Part shown: positions 16,318-26,040 of the stretch, piece by piece
Layout: each line of letters opens with the position of its first letter
Position numbering within the stretch: the first letter of the stretch is position 1
Assembly (NCBI GenBank): GCA_948442695.1
Contig: CAOJSF010000004.1
Span: forward strand, 1-64,000
Direction of reading: 5' to 3'
Length of the DNA stretch: 64,000 bases
Source: an uncultured Clostridia bacterium
GTDB taxonomy: Bacteria; Bacillota; Clostridia; Christensenellales; UBA1242
The notes under the pieces: model-generated
Told to the model about the DNA's origin: nothing
Seen by the model: only the letters and a program-made list of their open reading frames with translations
The model's database searches: none
Position numbers and translations under genes: made by a program

Positions 16318-16819
16318 CAACTCTCCTTTTCAAACTTTAAGTTTGATTTTTTGTTTGCTATAAAAACAATTTATAAATAACAACAATGTTTTTATATATA
16401 TTGTTTTATTTGTATTTTGTGCGACTGCAAGAGTAAAACACTGCTTGTAAACGAAAGATTAACTTGAAGTATTCCAACTTTAAATGATGAATTAATTATC
16501 ATAAAAGTTTTAATAAATTCTTTCAATCAATCCTTTCTTTAAAATCACTTTCGTGACTTGCTATCAAATAAGTTTTTCACTTGAATAGCCATAATTTAAT
16601 CATTTTTTGTTAAAAACTAAGAAAAAATGATATATTTTGATGATTTTTTATTATTTCAAACAAAATTCATCTTTACTAAAAATAATTTTTGAGTAATTAT
16701 ATTTTTTCTAAAATAAAAATTTTCTTTTATTTAATATTTTAAAATGTATTTCTTTTGCCGGTTAAGAGATATCTCAACCGACAATTTATACATTTTTAAT
16801 TTATTAATCTTTCACCTTA
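16318..16819. other. Non-coding gap between secY and adk
   Basis: About 500 bases of AT-rich DNA inside the ribosomal cluster, where these two genes are usually adjacent. I see no open frame with a ribosome binding site. An imperfect palindrome CGGTT-A-AGAGATATCTC-AACCG lies at 16759-16781, soon after the secY stop, without a clear T run. A short palindrome CAAACTT-AAGTTTG sits just before adk. No convincing sigma-A promoter could be assigned, though one for adk is expected here. Confidence 0.5.
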
Positions 16820-18127
16820 TCAAGACAAGAAACCTTTGTGATTTCTTATCATCATTTGTGCTGAAAGTTGTTTATCAAGTTCGAGTGCAACAGAAACTAC
16901 AATCATAAGTCCAGTTACACTAAATGCGTTGATAAGTGTTGCAACGATAGGTCCACCCGAAAAGTCACCGATTGCTTTGAAAGCAAGTGATGGCAACAAG
17001 GCAATTATTGCAAGGAACAATGCTCCCCAGAAAGTGATTCTATCTGATATCTTTGAAAGATAATCTGCAGTTGGCTTACCCTGTCTTATACCTTGAATTA
17101 ATCCGCCTTGTTGTTGAAGTCTCTTTGCAATATCCTTTGTATCAAAAGAAATTTTTGAATAGAAGAATGCAAAAGCAAGGATTAAAACAGCGGTAAGAAC
17201 GATATAAAGCCATGAATTTGTGCCCAGCCAGTCACTATACCATGTGACATTTGGCCAGAAAATTGAGATAACCATTTGTGGGAATGTGAGAAGTGCAGAA
17301 GCGAAAATTATCGGCATAACCCCTGTCGCATTAACTTTGATAGGGATTGACTGCTTTTGACCGCCATACATCTTTCTTCCCTTCATTTGTTTAGCATAAT
17401 CTACAGTGACTTTACGCTCGCCTCCATCCATTAAAACGATGAGTGCGAATATTGCGATGATAATCACGAAGAATAAAACCAAATACCAAATGTAAGTGAT
17501 ATCTTGAACGCAAAGATTTACAATCTTGCTTACAGCAGAGCCGGCTGAAGAAAGTATACCCACGAAAATCAGAAGTGAAGTTCCATTTCCGATTCCCAGT
17601 TCGGTAATTCTTTCACCCATCCAAACTGTAAACATAGCACCTGCGACCATGATAATCACAACGCCCATGCCGATCAACCATTTTGGCATAACGGCAGTAA
17701 GGTTTGGGTCAAAACCACCTTCAACATTTGCATAACCAACCACAATACCAACAGACTGTGCAATCGCAAGAACGAGAGCAACAAAACGAGTATAAAGACT
17801 GATTTTGCGTCTACCATCTTCACCACTCTTAGAAAGTCTTTCAAGAGCAGGCACAGCAATCGTCAAAAGTTGTATAACGATTGATGCTGTAATATAAGGC
17901 GAAACGCCCAGAGCCAGCACAGAGCAGTTTGAAAGTGCACCACCGCTGACAAGGTTCATAAGGTCAAAGAAGCCCAGTCCATTGCTGTTTTCAAGCACAA
18001 CTGATGAGTTGAAACCTATGCAAGGAATCCAGCAACCCAGCCTATAAATGAAAAGAAAAAGGAGAGTAAGAAGAATCTTATTCCTTATTTCCTTCACTTT
18101 AAATGCGTCGATAATCGTTCTAAACAT
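16820..18127 (-). CDS. secY: Protein translocase subunit SecY
   Basis: Channel subunit of the Sec translocon in the cytoplasmic membrane, 435 aa, about ten membrane helices. Diagnostic segments are the N-terminal FRTIIDAFKVKEIRNKILLT, GVSPYITASIVIQLL, and DGGERKVTVDYAKQMKGRKMYGG before the cytosolic loop. The plug and pore region GCWIPCIGFN is present. It starts 2 bases after rplO, with GGAG at the correct spacing. Confidence 0.98.
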   Translation of the reverse strand: MFRTIIDAFKVKEIRNKILLTLLFLFIYRLGCWIPCIGFNSSVVLENSNGLGFFDLMNLVSGGALSNCSVLALGVSPYITASIVIQLLTIAVPALERLSKSGEDGRRKISLYTRFVALVLAIAQSVGIVVGYANVEGGFDPNLTAVMPKWLIGMGVVIIMVAGAMFTVWMGERITELGIGNGTSLLIFVGILSSAGSAVSKIVNLCVQDITYIWYLVLFFVIIIAIFALIVLMDGGERKVTVDYAKQMKGRKMYGGQKQSIPIKVNATGVMPIIFASALLTFPQMVISIFWPNVTWYSDWLGTNSWLYIVLTAVLILAFAFFYSKISFDTKDIAKRLQQQGGLIQGIRQGKPTADYLSKISDRITFWGALFLAIIALLPSLAFKAIGDFSGGPIVATLINAFSVTGLMIVVSVALELDKQLSAQMMIRNHKGFLS

Positions 18128-18129
18128 GA

Positions 18130-18576
18130 TTAAATCTCCTCTACTTTACCGCCAACTTTTTCTATCTTCTCTCTTGCACTTTTAGTAAATTTTTTTGCTT
18201 TAATAGTAAGTGGTTTAGTAAGAACGCCATCTCCTAAAACTTTAAGACCAAATTCTGACATCTTTCCAACAAATCTTGTTTGATAAAGAAGTTCTTGATC
18301 AATTACTGCATTCGCTTCGAATGCCTCTAAGTCGCCTACATTGATGCAAGCATATCTCTTAGAGAAATTTTTATTGTTAAATCCACGCATAGGGATTTTT
18401 CTAATCATAGGAATGTTTCCACCCTCGAATCCAGGTCTAACTCCACCGCCACTACGAGCGTTTTGTCCTTTGTGACCCTTTCCACTGGTTTTACCGATTC
18501 CACTGCCGATACCTCTGCCAACTCTAACTTTCTTAGTAGTTGCACCTTCAGCAGGTTTTAAATTATTAAGTTCCAT
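18130..18576 (-). CDS. rplO: 50S ribosomal protein L15
   Basis: 148 aa. The glycine/basic N-terminal extension VGRGIGSGIGKTSGKGHKGQ threads into 23S rRNA and is characteristic, followed by GGVRPGFEGGNIPM. Normal length. It lies between rpmD and secY. Confidence 0.98.
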   Translation of the reverse strand: MELNNLKPAEGATTKKVRVGRGIGSGIGKTSGKGHKGQNARSGGGVRPGFEGGNIPMIRKIPMRGFNNKNFSKRYACINVGDLEAFEANAVIDQELLYQTRFVGKMSEFGLKVLGDGVLTKPLTIKAKKFTKSAREKIEKVGGKVEEI

Positions 18577-18585
18577 GTTCCCCTC

Positions 18586-18780
18586 CTATTCCTCTTCTAC
18601 TTTTACGAGGTGTGCTACATGGTGAAGGCTACCTCTGATAGAATCGTTGTCTGGGAGAATTCTTGTTGAACCGAGTTTCTTAAAACCTAGTGCTTCAATA
18701 ATCTTAGATTGATTCTTGTTGTATCCGATACAACTTTTTACCCAGGTTACTTTAAGCATTTTCTCTTTTTTCTTTACCAT
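18586..18780 (-). CDS. rpmD: 50S ribosomal protein L30
   Basis: 64 aa from the ATG at 18780. LKVTWVKSCIGYNKNQSKII and FKKLGSTRILPDNDSIRG match L30. An upstream in-frame ATG at 18816 would add 12 residues and overlap rpsE; the GGGGGAAG site in front of 18780 decides for the shorter form. Confidence 0.95.
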   Translation of the reverse strand: MVKKKEKMLKVTWVKSCIGYNKNQSKIIEALGFKKLGSTRILPDNDSIRGSLHHVAHLVKVEEE

Positions 18781-18790
18781 AACTTCCCCC

Positions 18791-19381
18791 TTAGATTTCC
18801 TCTGGCGATTTGCCACGGCGTCTAGCGATTTCTTCTTTAGTTCTTAAAGAAAGAAGACCTTCCATAGTTGCTTTAACGCAGTTTATTTTATTTGAAGAAC
18901 CATGTTTCTTAGTAACAATGTTTTTTACACCTGCAAGTTCAAGCACTGAACGAGCGCTTCCACCTGCGATAACACCAGTACCTTCTGGAGCAGGCAACAT
19001 AAGCATTTTTGTAGATGAGAATCTTCCGATAATTTCGTGTGGGATAGTTCCGTTTACGATAGGAATAAGTTTCATGCTTCTCTTAGCGATTGTAGTCGCC
19101 TTTTCGATTGCTGAACTTACATCTTTGCTTTTGCCGATTCCGAGACCAACTTTGCCTTTGCCATCACCAACGACAACAAGTGCTGAGAATCTAAGAGTTC
19201 TTCCGCCTTTAACAACCTTTTGAACACGTCTTACACAGACAATGCGCTTTTCGATGTCACTTGCTTCTCTTTCTCTTCTTTCTCTAGGTTCTCTTTTATC
19301 ACCTTTAGCCTTACCAGAAAAGTTTTTTCTTGCTCTAGGTGCGGTTTCAGTAGATGCTACTGTCTTTTCATTTTCTGCCAT
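18791..19381 (-). CDS. rpsE: 30S ribosomal protein S5
   Basis: 196 aa, longer than the common 165: an N-terminal charged extension of about 40 residues (ending EASDIEKR) precedes the core VCVRRVQKVVKGGRTLRFSA. The S5 motif VVVGDGKGKVGLGIGKSKDV and the C-terminal domain GTGVIAGGSARSVLELAGV are intact. The extension is rich in Lys, Arg and Glu and probably disordered. Confidence 0.97.
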   Translation of the reverse strand: MAENEKTVASTETAPRARKNFSGKAKGDKREPRERREREASDIEKRIVCVRRVQKVVKGGRTLRFSALVVVGDGKGKVGLGIGKSKDVSSAIEKATTIAKRSMKLIPIVNGTIPHEIIGRFSSTKMLMLPAPEGTGVIAGGSARSVLELAGVKNIVTKKHGSSNKINCVKATMEGLLSLRTKEEIARRRGKSPEEI

Positions 19382-19390
19382 GATTTCCTC

Positions 19391-19759
19391 CTAAAACTTG
19401 AGTCCAGATTCTCTAGCACCATCTGCTAAAGCCTGAACACGACCGATATAAATATAACCGCCTCTATCAAAGACAACTTCACTTACACCTTTTTCAATAG
19501 CACGCTTAGCCACTGTTTGACCAACAATGTTTGCTTGCTCAGATTTGCTCTTTCCTGCTATAAGTCCCTTAACTTCTGGGTCAATAGTAGAAGCAGATGC
19601 AATAGTTACGCCCTTAGAGTCATCAATGATTTGAGCATAGATTTGGCTTAAACTTCTGTAAACAGAAAGTCTAGGTTTAGATTCTGTGCCAACTACTTTG
19701 CGTCTAACTCTTTTGTGACGAACGACTCTTTCTTGATTTTTATCAGTTTTCTTAATCAT
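19391..19759 (-). CDS. rplR: 50S ribosomal protein L18
   Basis: Binds 5S rRNA in the central protuberance. 122 aa, with [20 protein letters not shown] and the C-terminal [20 protein letters not shown], both diagnostic. Lies 10 bases before rpsE. Confidence 0.98.
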   Translation of the reverse strand: MIKKTDKNQERVVRHKRVRRKVVGTESKPRLSVYRSLSQIYAQIIDDSKGVTIASASTIDPEVKGLIAGKSKSEQANIVGQTVAKRAIEKGVSEVVFDRGGYIYIGRVQALADGARESGLKF

Positions 19760-19770
19760 TTGAAGTTCTC

Positions 19771-20319
19771 CTATTTCTTACCTTTTCCGGCAGCTTTTCC
19801 GACTTTTCTAATTACAACTTGATCAGAATATCTGATACCATAGCCATGATATGGTTCAACTGGTCTGATATCTTTGATTTTTGATGCAAATTGACCAACT
19901 TTTTGCTTGTCAATGCCAGTGATAACAACTTCTGTTGCACTAGGGCAAGTGATTTGCAAGTCACCAGGGATTTCAATCTCAACTGGGTGAGAAAGTCCGA
20001 GGTTCATGTTGAGTTTGTTTCCAGAAACGTTGGCTTTATAACCAACACCTGAAATAAGTAATGATCTTTTGAATCCTTCACTTACACCGATAACCATATT
20101 GTTTGCAAGTGCTCTATAAAGACCATGTTTTGCGTTTGAATCAGCAGTTTCTTTTGCGATTTCAAAAGAAAGGTTTTGTCCATCGATTTTTGCAGTGATA
20201 ACACTGTTTATCTCTTGTGACAAAGTTCCTTTAGGACCAGAAACAGTAAGAAGTCCATTTTCAAATTTAGCAGTTACGCCAGCAGGCATAACGATAAGTT
20301 CTTTACCTATTCTTGACAT
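19771..20319 (-). CDS. rplF: 50S ribosomal protein L6
   Basis: Binds near the sarcin-ricin loop and the factor site. 182 aa, two repeats of the L6 fold. [15 protein letters not shown] at the start and [20 protein letters not shown] near the end are diagnostic. A TTCCTCC (minus strand GGAGGAA) site precedes it. Confidence 0.98.
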   Translation of the reverse strand: MSRIGKELIVMPAGVTAKFENGLLTVSGPKGTLSQEINSVITAKIDGQNLSFEIAKETADSNAKHGLYRALANNMVIGVSEGFKRSLLISGVGYKANVSGNKLNMNLGLSHPVEIEIPGDLQITCPSATEVVITGIDKQKVGQFASKIKDIRPVEPYHGYGIRYSDQVVIRKVGKAAGKGKK

Positions 20320-20328
20320 GTTTCCTCC

Positions 20329-20727
20329 TTACCATACATAAGCGAGAACTTCCCCGCCTACTCCGAGTTTTCTAGCCTCTCTATCAGTCACAATTCCCTT
20401 GTTTGTAGAGATGATTGCAATTCCGAGACCACTGATAACTTTAGGAAGTTTATCTCTTTGAGCATAAACTCTAAGACCAGGTTTAGATATTCTTCTAAGA
20501 CCTTGAATTACACTTTCGCCGATTTCATCATATTTGAGTGCAACGATAATGTTTTTATGTCCACCCTCTTCGATTTCTTCATAAGAGCGAATATAGCCTT
20601 CATCAAGAAGGATTTTTGCGATAGCGCGTTTTTCGTTTGAAGCAGGAATACTTACATTTTCATGTTTTACGAGCAAAGCGTTTCTAATTCTAGTAAGCAT
20701 ATCTGCGATTGGATCAGTAACTAACAT
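20329..20727 (-). CDS. rpsH: 30S ribosomal protein S8
   Basis: 132 aa, starting [19 protein letters not shown] and ending [14 protein letters not shown], both canonical. S8 binds central-domain 16S rRNA and in E. coli also represses the spc operon; whether this holds here is not visible. Confidence 0.98.
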   Translation of the reverse strand: MLVTDPIADMLTRIRNALLVKHENVSIPASNEKRAIAKILLDEGYIRSYEEIEEGGHKNIIVALKYDEIGESVIQGLRRISKPGLRVYAQRDKLPKVISGLGIAIISTNKGIVTDREARKLGVGGEVLAYVW

Positions 20728-20741
20728 ATTTTTCCTCCTTT

Positions 20742-20927
20742 TTACCAGCTTGCTTTCTTAACACCAGGAATTTCACCTTTGTTTGCAAGTTCACGGAAGC
20801 AGATTCTGCAAATTCCGTATTTTCTCAAAACTGCATGTGGACGACCACAGAGTGAACATCTAGTGTATTCACGAGATTTATACTTTTGAGTTCTTTTTTG
20901 TTTTTCAACTAATGCTTTCTTAGCCAT
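20742..20927 (-). CDS. rpsN: 30S ribosomal protein S14, zinc type (type Z)
   Basis: 61 aa. Cys pairs CSLCGR and CRICFR bind zinc; the C-terminal [18 protein letters not shown] is the type Z signature. This short form is zinc dependent, and the longer zinc-free paralogue seen in some Firmicutes is not in this window. Confidence 0.98.
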   Translation of the reverse strand: MAKKALVEKQKRTQKYKSREYTRCSLCGRPHAVLRKYGICRICFRELANKGEIPGVKKASW

Positions 20928-20935
20928 AATATCTC

Positions 20936-21487
20936 CTATTTAGCGAAAGGCAAACCAAGTGCCTTAAGTAGTGATTTTGCTTCTTCGTCAGTTTTAGCGG
21001 TTGTAACAAAAGTGATATCAAAACCTCTGATTTTTTCGACTTTTTCATATACGATTTCAGGGAAAATAAGTTGTTCTTTAATTCCCATTGAGTAATTTCC
21101 TTTGCCATCAAATGATTTATCAGAAATTCCTCTGAAGTCTCTCACCTTTGGAAGAGCGATTGCAGTGAGTCTATCAAAGAACTCATACATTTTGTCTCCT
21201 CTAAGTGTGACTTTAGCACCGATTTTTTGTCCTTCTCTTAAACCGAAGTTTGAGATTGACTTCTTAGCGGTTGTTACAACAGGCTTTTGACCTGAAATAA
21301 CAGCAAGTTCGTCAACAGCGATGTTGAAACTTTTTGAATTGCTTTTTACTTCGCCCAGTCCCATGTTGAGAACGATTTTAACAAGTTTTGGAACTTCGTT
21401 TACATTCTTATAAGAAAATTCTTTTACAAGAGCAGGCACAACTTCAGATTTGTATTTAGCCTGAATTCTATTTTGTTCTTTTGCCAT
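20936..21487 (-). CDS. rplE: 50S ribosomal protein L5
   Basis: 5S rRNA-binding protein of the central protuberance, 183 aa. [24 protein letters not shown]-like [15 protein letters not shown] and [18 protein letters not shown] identify it. Standard place between rplX and rpsN. Confidence 0.98.
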   Translation of the reverse strand: MAKEQNRIQAKYKSEVVPALVKEFSYKNVNEVPKLVKIVLNMGLGEVKSNSKSFNIAVDELAVISGQKPVVTTAKKSISNFGLREGQKIGAKVTLRGDKMYEFFDRLTAIALPKVRDFRGISDKSFDGKGNYSMGIKEQLIFPEIVYEKVEKIRGFDITFVTTAKTDEEAKSLLKALGLPFAK

Positions 21488-21496
21488 AGTTTACTC

Positions 21497-22219
21497 CTAC
21501 TTTGTTTCCTTTTTTGCTGTTGTCGACTTTTTTGTAGTTGTTTTCTTTTCGCCTTCTGCTTTTGTTGCAGTTTTGGCAGTTGTTGTTTTCTTTGCTGTAG
21601 AAGTTGTTTTTTCAGCAGTTTTTGATGATGCAGTTTTAGTTGAAGTCTTTTTTGCTGGAGTTTTTTCAGCAGTTTCTTCTTTCTTTTCTTCTACTTTCTT
21701 AGTTGTTTTTGTTGCTGGTTTTTCAGCAGTTTTAGTTGAAGCAGTCTTCTTTGCTGTTGTTTTCTTTTCAACTGGTTTTTCTTCAACCTTTGCTTCTACC
21801 TTTTCTTCTGCAGTTTTTGATTTTGCAGATTTAAGTTTTGCACCCTTAAGTTCTTCTGCTTTGATTGTCTTTTTGGCTTCTTTCTTTGTTTGTTTTACAA
21901 ACTCTTTATCAAGTGAACCATTACATTTTTTACAAGAACGAACCTTCTTTCCTGCAACTTCAGAGTGTGCTACTCTTGTTGCCTTTCCACATACTGGACA
22001 GATTACTTGAACATTTGAAGCGTCAATAGGAGCAGATTTTTTGATAATAGTGCTTTTTTCCTGTTGAGATCTTGCTTTTTGATGTTTTGATACGATGTTG
22101 ATGCCTTCAACAAGCACTTTAGACTTGTCAGCATAAACAGCAGTAACTTTTCCAGTTTTGCCTTTATCTTTTCCAGCGATTACGAGAACATTATCGCCAG
22201 TTTTAATTGTCATCTTCAT
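21497..22219 (-). CDS. rplX: 50S ribosomal protein L24 with long basic tail
   Basis: The first ~105 residues are normal L24: a KOW motif (NVLVIAGKDKGKTGKVTAVY), HQKARSQQEKSTIIKKSAPI, and a C-terminal zinc-knuckle-like pair CPVCGKATR and CKKCNGS. After that come about 135 extra residues made almost only of Lys, Thr, Ala, Glu and Ser, with repeated KKTT, AEKTT and TAEKP-like units. Total 240 aa against roughly 100-110 in the family. The tail resembles eukaryotic histone H1 tails and bacterial H1-like proteins in composition. It is in frame and ends at a single stop before rplE, so it appears to be real coding sequence. Confidence 0.95.
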   Translation of the reverse strand: MKMTIKTGDNVLVIAGKDKGKTGKVTAVYADKSKVLVEGINIVSKHQKARSQQEKSTIIKKSAPIDASNVQVICPVCGKATRVAHSEVAGKKVRSCKKCNGSLDKEFVKQTKKEAKKTIKAEELKGAKLKSAKSKTAEEKVEAKVEEKPVEKKTTAKKTASTKTAEKPATKTTKKVEEKKEETAEKTPAKKTSTKTASSKTAEKTTSTAKKTTTAKTATKAEGEKKTTTKKSTTAKKETK

Positions 22220-22234
22220 TTTTGGCGTCTCCTT

Positions 22235-22603
22235 TTATAAAACATCCGGTGCAAGAGAGATAATTTTCATATAACCCTTGTCACGGAGTTCCCTAGCGAT
22301 AGGTCCAAATACACGAGTGCCTTTTGGTTGTTTTTGATTGTCAATAATAACTGCAGCGTTATCATCAAAACGGATATGAGAACCATCCGCTCTTCTAAGG
22401 CCTTTAGATGAACGAACGATAACCGCTTTAACAACATCACCTTTTTTAACTGTTCCACCAGGAATAGCCTTTTTTACGGCAGCAACGATGACATCACCGA
22501 TGTTTCCGCTTCTTCTATAAGAGCCACCGAGAACTCTGATACACATAATTTCTTTTGCACCAGTATTGTCAGCAACTTTCAATCTTGTTTGAGGTTGAAT
22601 CAT
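22235..22603 (-). CDS. rplN: 50S ribosomal protein L14
   Basis: 122 aa. [19 protein letters not shown] and [26 protein letters not shown] are fully canonical. It binds 23S rRNA and is the docking site of RsfS. Located between rpsQ and rplX. Confidence 0.99.
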   Translation of the reverse strand: MIQPQTRLKVADNTGAKEIMCIRVLGGSYRRSGNIGDVIVAAVKKAIPGGTVKKGDVVKAVIVRSSKGLRRADGSHIRFDDNAAVIIDNQKQPKGTRVFGPIARELRDKGYMKIISLAPDVL

Positions 22604-22614
22604 AACGCTCCTCC

Positions 22615-22878
22615 TTACTTAGCCTTCTCAACAATTTCAACAATGCGGAAGTGCTTATCCTTTGAAAGAGGACGAGTTTCCATAATGCGAACAGTATCAC
22701 CGATACCGCATTCATTGTTTTCATCGTGAGCTTTGAATGTATTTGATTTTTGAACGACTTTTCTATAAATAGGACTTTTAACTCTGGAAACGACTTTAAC
22801 TACAACAGTTTTGTCCATTTTACCAGCGCTAACAACTACGCCTTGACGCACAATTCTTGAATTTCTACTTGTTTCCAT
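22615..22878 (-). CDS. rpsQ: 30S ribosomal protein S17
   Basis: 87 aa from [18 protein letters not shown]. The upstream in-frame ATG (22890) overlaps the GGAGG site that serves the ATG at 22878, so the latter is the start. [23 protein letters not shown] and the [15 protein letters not shown] signature are present. It overlaps the 3' end of rpmC by 14 bases. Confidence 0.97.
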   Translation of the reverse strand: METSRNSRIVRQGVVVSAGKMDKTVVVKVVSRVKSPIYRKVVQKSNTFKAHDENNECGIGDTVRIMETRPLSKDKHFRIVEIVEKAK

Positions 22879-23086
22879 CGTTGCCTCCATTATTAATTTC
22901 TAATTCTTTTTCTCTAAGCAGAGTTTTTACTCTTGCGATATCCTTCTTGACATTGTGAATAGCCATAGGATTTGAAAGTGATCTTGTAGCGTGAGAGAAA
23001 CGAAGATTAAATAATTCACTGTTCAAATCTTTCAATTTCGCATTGAGTTCTGCAACTGATAGATATTTAATATCATTAATTTTCAT
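22865..23086 (-). CDS. rpmC: 50S ribosomal protein L29
   Basis: 73 aa two-helix protein at the tunnel exit. [21 protein letters not shown] and [21 protein letters not shown] are typical. Overlaps both its neighbours (rplP by 11 bases, rpsQ by 14), which suggests coupled translation. Confidence 0.97.
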   Translation of the reverse strand: MKINDIKYLSVAELNAKLKDLNSELFNLRFSHATRSLSNPMAIHNVKKDIARVKTLLREKELEINNGGNDGNK

Positions 23087-23519
23087 CTTTCACACCACCT
23101 TTTGCAAGTTCATCTGTTTTTTTGATAAATTTTGTTTTGCAAGGAAGTTTGTGTCCACAAAGTCTGAATGCTTCTCTAGCAACTTCTTCGCTTACCCCTT
23201 CAAGTTCAAAAAGAACTCTGCCAGGTTTCACAACTGCAACCCAAAATTCTGGAGAACCTTTACCAGAACCCATACGAGTTTCTGCAGGTTTCTTAGTGAC
23301 AGGCTTATCAGGGAAGATTTTAATCCAAACTTTACCGTCACGCTTTGTATATCTTGTCAAAGCAATACGAGCCGCTTCGATTTGGTTTGACTTAATCCAG
23401 CAAGGCTCAGTTGCAATGATACCATAACTACCATAAGCAAGAGTGTTTCCTCTTGTAGCCTTACCTGTCATTCTGCCTCTAAAAACTTTTCTTCTTTTAA
23501 CTCTTTTAGGCATTAACAT
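23076..23519 (-). CDS. rplP: 50S ribosomal protein L16
   Basis: 147 aa. [23 protein letters not shown] and [20 protein letters not shown] are diagnostic. The first ATG forms TAATG with the rpsC stop codon, so rpsC and rplP are translationally coupled; a second ATG two codons later is possible. Confidence 0.98.
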   Translation of the reverse strand: MLMPKRVKRRKVFRGRMTGKATRGNTLAYGSYGIIATEPCWIKSNQIEAARIALTRYTKRDGKVWIKIFPDKPVTKKPAETRMGSGKGSPEFWVAVVKPGRVLFELEGVSEEVAREAFRLCGHKLPCKTKFIKKTDELAKGGVKDEN

Positions 23520-24196
23520 TATTCTTGTCCTCCTTTTGTTTCAGACAATTTGTTATTATTACCTAGTATTTCACCCTTGTAAATCCAGCACTTAATACCG
23601 ATTTTACCGATCATTGTATAAGCAGCATATTCACCATAATCAATGTCTGCTCTAAGAGTGTGAAGTGGAACAGAGCCTCTGAATTGTTTTTCAGTTTGAG
23701 CCTTCTCGTTTGCTTTTGTAAGAACGCCACTTACCTGAATTTTACAACCCTTAGCACCCGCTTTCATAACTCTTTCGATTGCTTGTTTTAAAGCACGCTT
23801 TGCAGCAACACGTTTTTCAAGTTGCATAGCGATGCTTTCAGCAACGAGTTGAGCATCAAGGTCTGGTCTTTTGATTTCTTTTACATTTACAAGTAATAAT
23901 TTAACAGGTCTGATGAGTTTTGAAATTTCTTTCTTAATTACTTCAATACCAGCACCCTTTGTTCCGATAATCATACCAGGTTTAGAGGTGAAGATATTTA
24001 CAATAAGTTTTCCTTCTGTTCTTTCAATAGTAACTTTTGAAATAGAACATGCTTTATATTTTTTGTGGATGAAATTCTTAACATCCTGGTCTTCCTTAAG
24101 ATTTGTAGCAAATGTTTTCTTGTCTGCATACCATGTAGAATTCCAGTCTTTGTTGATTCCAACTCTAAGTCCTATCGGACTAACCTTTTGTCCCAT
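23519..24196 (-). CDS. rpsC: 30S ribosomal protein S3
   Basis: mRNA-entry protein with KH domain, 225 aa. [42 protein letters not shown] (KH loop) and the C-terminal [19 protein letters not shown] are diagnostic. Separated from rplV by one base. Confidence 0.98.
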   Translation of the reverse strand: MGQKVSPIGLRVGINKDWNSTWYADKKTFATNLKEDQDVKNFIHKKYKACSISKVTIERTEGKLIVNIFTSKPGMIIGTKGAGIEVIKKEISKLIRPVKLLLVNVKEIKRPDLDAQLVAESIAMQLEKRVAAKRALKQAIERVMKAGAKGCKIQVSGVLTKANEKAQTEKQFRGSVPLHTLRADIDYGEYAAYTMIGKIGIKCWIYKGEILGNNNKLSETKGGQE

Positions 24197-24197
24197 C

Positions 24198-24587
24198 TTA
24201 GCCTCCTACCACTTCATCAAGCACAATAGTGATATGTGAAGTTTTTTTGTGAAGTATGTCACCTGAACCTTTTGCTCTTGCAGACATACGTCTAAACATA
24301 GGTCCGCTTGTAGCGTATGCTTCTTTAACATACAATGAATCTCTATTTTTGCCCATGTTGTTTTCAGCATTAGCAATTGCACTGTTTAAAACTTTTAAAC
24401 TTTCATATGCGCCTTTATCAGGCATATTTTCAAGGATTGCAACAGCCATTTCTGCCTTCTTGCCTCTTACAAGGTCAAGAATGTAGGTAATTTTAGAAGG
24501 GCTCATTCTAACATACTTTGCCTTAGCATAAGGATACTTTACTTTTTTTGCAATCTTTTCTGCTTTTTGTCTAGATCTTGTAGCCAT
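24198..24587 (-). CDS. rplV: 50S ribosomal protein L22
   Basis: Lines the exit tunnel. 129 aa, with YVRMSPSKITYILDLVRGKK and the C-terminal RMSARAKGSGDILHKKTSHITIVL. Normal length; no sign of macrolide-type loop changes that I could judge. Confidence 0.98.
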   Translation of the reverse strand: MATRSRQKAEKIAKKVKYPYAKAKYVRMSPSKITYILDLVRGKKAEMAVAILENMPDKGAYESLKVLNSAIANAENNMGKNRDSLYVKEAYATSGPMFRRMSARAKGSGDILHKKTSHITIVLDEVVGG

Positions 24588-24597
24588 CTTTCACCCC

Positions 24598-24882
24598 TTA
24601 TCTCTTACCTGCAACTGACGCCGACTTTTTAGTGTGTCCCTTGTAAGTTCTTGTTGGAGAAAATTCTCCGAGTTTATGTCCTACCATATCAGCAGTGCAG
24701 TAAACAGGGACGTGTTTTTTACCATTGTGCACTGCGAAGGTAAATCCTACAAAATCAGGATAGATGGTAGATGCTCTTGACCAAGTTTTGATAGGTCTTT
24801 TAACGCCTGACTCTTGCATCTGGGCAACCTTTTTTACAAGACTTGGATGAACATAAGGCTTTTTCTTTAATGATTTGCTCAT
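24598..24882 (-). CDS. rpsS: 30S ribosomal protein S19
   Basis: 94 aa head protein. [39 protein letters not shown] and [13 protein letters not shown] are canonical. Confidence 0.99.
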   Translation of the reverse strand: MSKSLKKKPYVHPSLVKKVAQMQESGVKRPIKTWSRASTIYPDFVGFTFAVHNGKKHVPVYCTADMVGHKLGEFSPTRTYKGHTKKSASVAGKR

Positions 24883-24893
24883 AATCTTCTCTC

Positions 24894-25721
24894 CTAATTA
24901 ACTCTCTTAACCATCAAACGGTTAGAGCGATTTTTTCTCTTTCTAGTCTTGTATCCAAGAGCAGGTTTGTTCCATGGAGTAACAGGTGAAGCCATACCCA
25001 CAGGGCTCTTACCTTCACCACCACCATGTTTGTGGTCGTTAGGGTTCATAGCAACACCACGAACGCTAGGACGAACACCCATATGTCTCTTTCTGCCCGC
25101 TTTACCGAGAGATACAAGTTCATGGTCAATATTACCAACAGTTCCGATAGTTGCTCTGCAAACGAGAAGCACCTTTCTCATTTCACCGCTAGGGAGACGG
25201 ATAGTTGCATATCTTCCTTCCTTAGCCATAAGTTGTGCTTCGTTTCCGGCACTGCGAACAAGTTGACCACCCTTGTTTGGTTCAAGTTCAATATTGTGAA
25301 TAAGTGAACCAACAGGAATTTGTGCGAGTGGAAGGCAGTTGCCAACTTTGATTTCAGCATTTGCACCACTCATAACGATGTCACCATCTTTAAGTCCAAC
25401 AGGAGCAATGATATATCTCTTTTCGCCATCTGCATAACGAACAAGTGCGATATAAGCAGTTCTGTTTGGATCATATTCAATTCCGATAACCTTTGCAGGA
25501 ATATCATCTTTGTTTCTTTTAAAATCGATTACACGATATTTTTGTCTGTTGCCACCACCTTGATGACGAACAGTAACTTTTCCCTGAGCGTTTCTTCCAG
25601 CATGCTTAACTTTCTTTTCAAGCAATGATTTCTCAGGATTTTTCTTTGTGATTTCTTCAAAGGAAGAGGTTGTATAAAATCTTCTTCCAGCAGAAGTTGG
25701 TCTATGAATTTTAATTGCCAT
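24894..25721 (-). CDS. rplB: 50S ribosomal protein L2
   Basis: 275 aa from [20 protein letters not shown]. Key L2 elements: [19 protein letters not shown], and the peptidyl-transferase-proximal [19 protein letters not shown] containing the conserved His. The ATG at 25721 has GGAGG upstream; the upstream in-frame ATG at 25763 overlaps rplW and lacks homology to L2. Confidence 0.98.
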   Translation of the reverse strand: MAIKIHRPTSAGRRFYTTSSFEEITKKNPEKSLLEKKVKHAGRNAQGKVTVRHQGGGNRQKYRVIDFKRNKDDIPAKVIGIEYDPNRTAYIALVRYADGEKRYIIAPVGLKDGDIVMSGANAEIKVGNCLPLAQIPVGSLIHNIELEPNKGGQLVRSAGNEAQLMAKEGRYATIRLPSGEMRKVLLVCRATIGTVGNIDHELVSLGKAGRKRHMGVRPSVRGVAMNPNDHKHGGGEGKSPVGMASPVTPWNKPALGYKTRKRKNRSNRLMVKRVN

Positions 25722-25737
25722 AATACACCTCCTATCC

Positions 25738-26040
25738 TTATGATAAACTGTCGAAGAATGCAATTGACTTAGAATCTTCTTTGAGTGTTACGATTGCTTT
25801 TTTGTAATCACTAGTTCTGCCAACTGTTCTTCCAGCCTTAGTATTTTGAGTCTTTTTGTGACCTTTTACGATAACAGTATTTACACTTGCCACCTTTACA
25901 CCAAACAATTCTTCAACTGCATTGATGATTTGCACTTTATCAGCGTTTTTAGCAACAACGAAAGTATAAACTTTGTTTGCAATTCCGCTATAACTTTTTT
26001 CTGTGAGAAGTGGTCTGATAATAATTTTATTTGCTTCCAT
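25738..26040 (-). CDS. rplW: 50S ribosomal protein L23
   Basis: 100 aa, docking site for trigger factor and SRP at the tunnel exit. [14 protein letters not shown] and [21 protein letters not shown] match the family. It overlaps rplD by one base (stop/start overlap). Confidence 0.97.
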   Translation of the reverse strand: MEANKIIIRPLLTEKSYSGIANKVYTFVVAKNADKVQIINAVEELFGVKVASVNTVIVKGHKKTQNTKAGRTVGRTSDYKKAIVTLKEDSKSIAFFDSLS

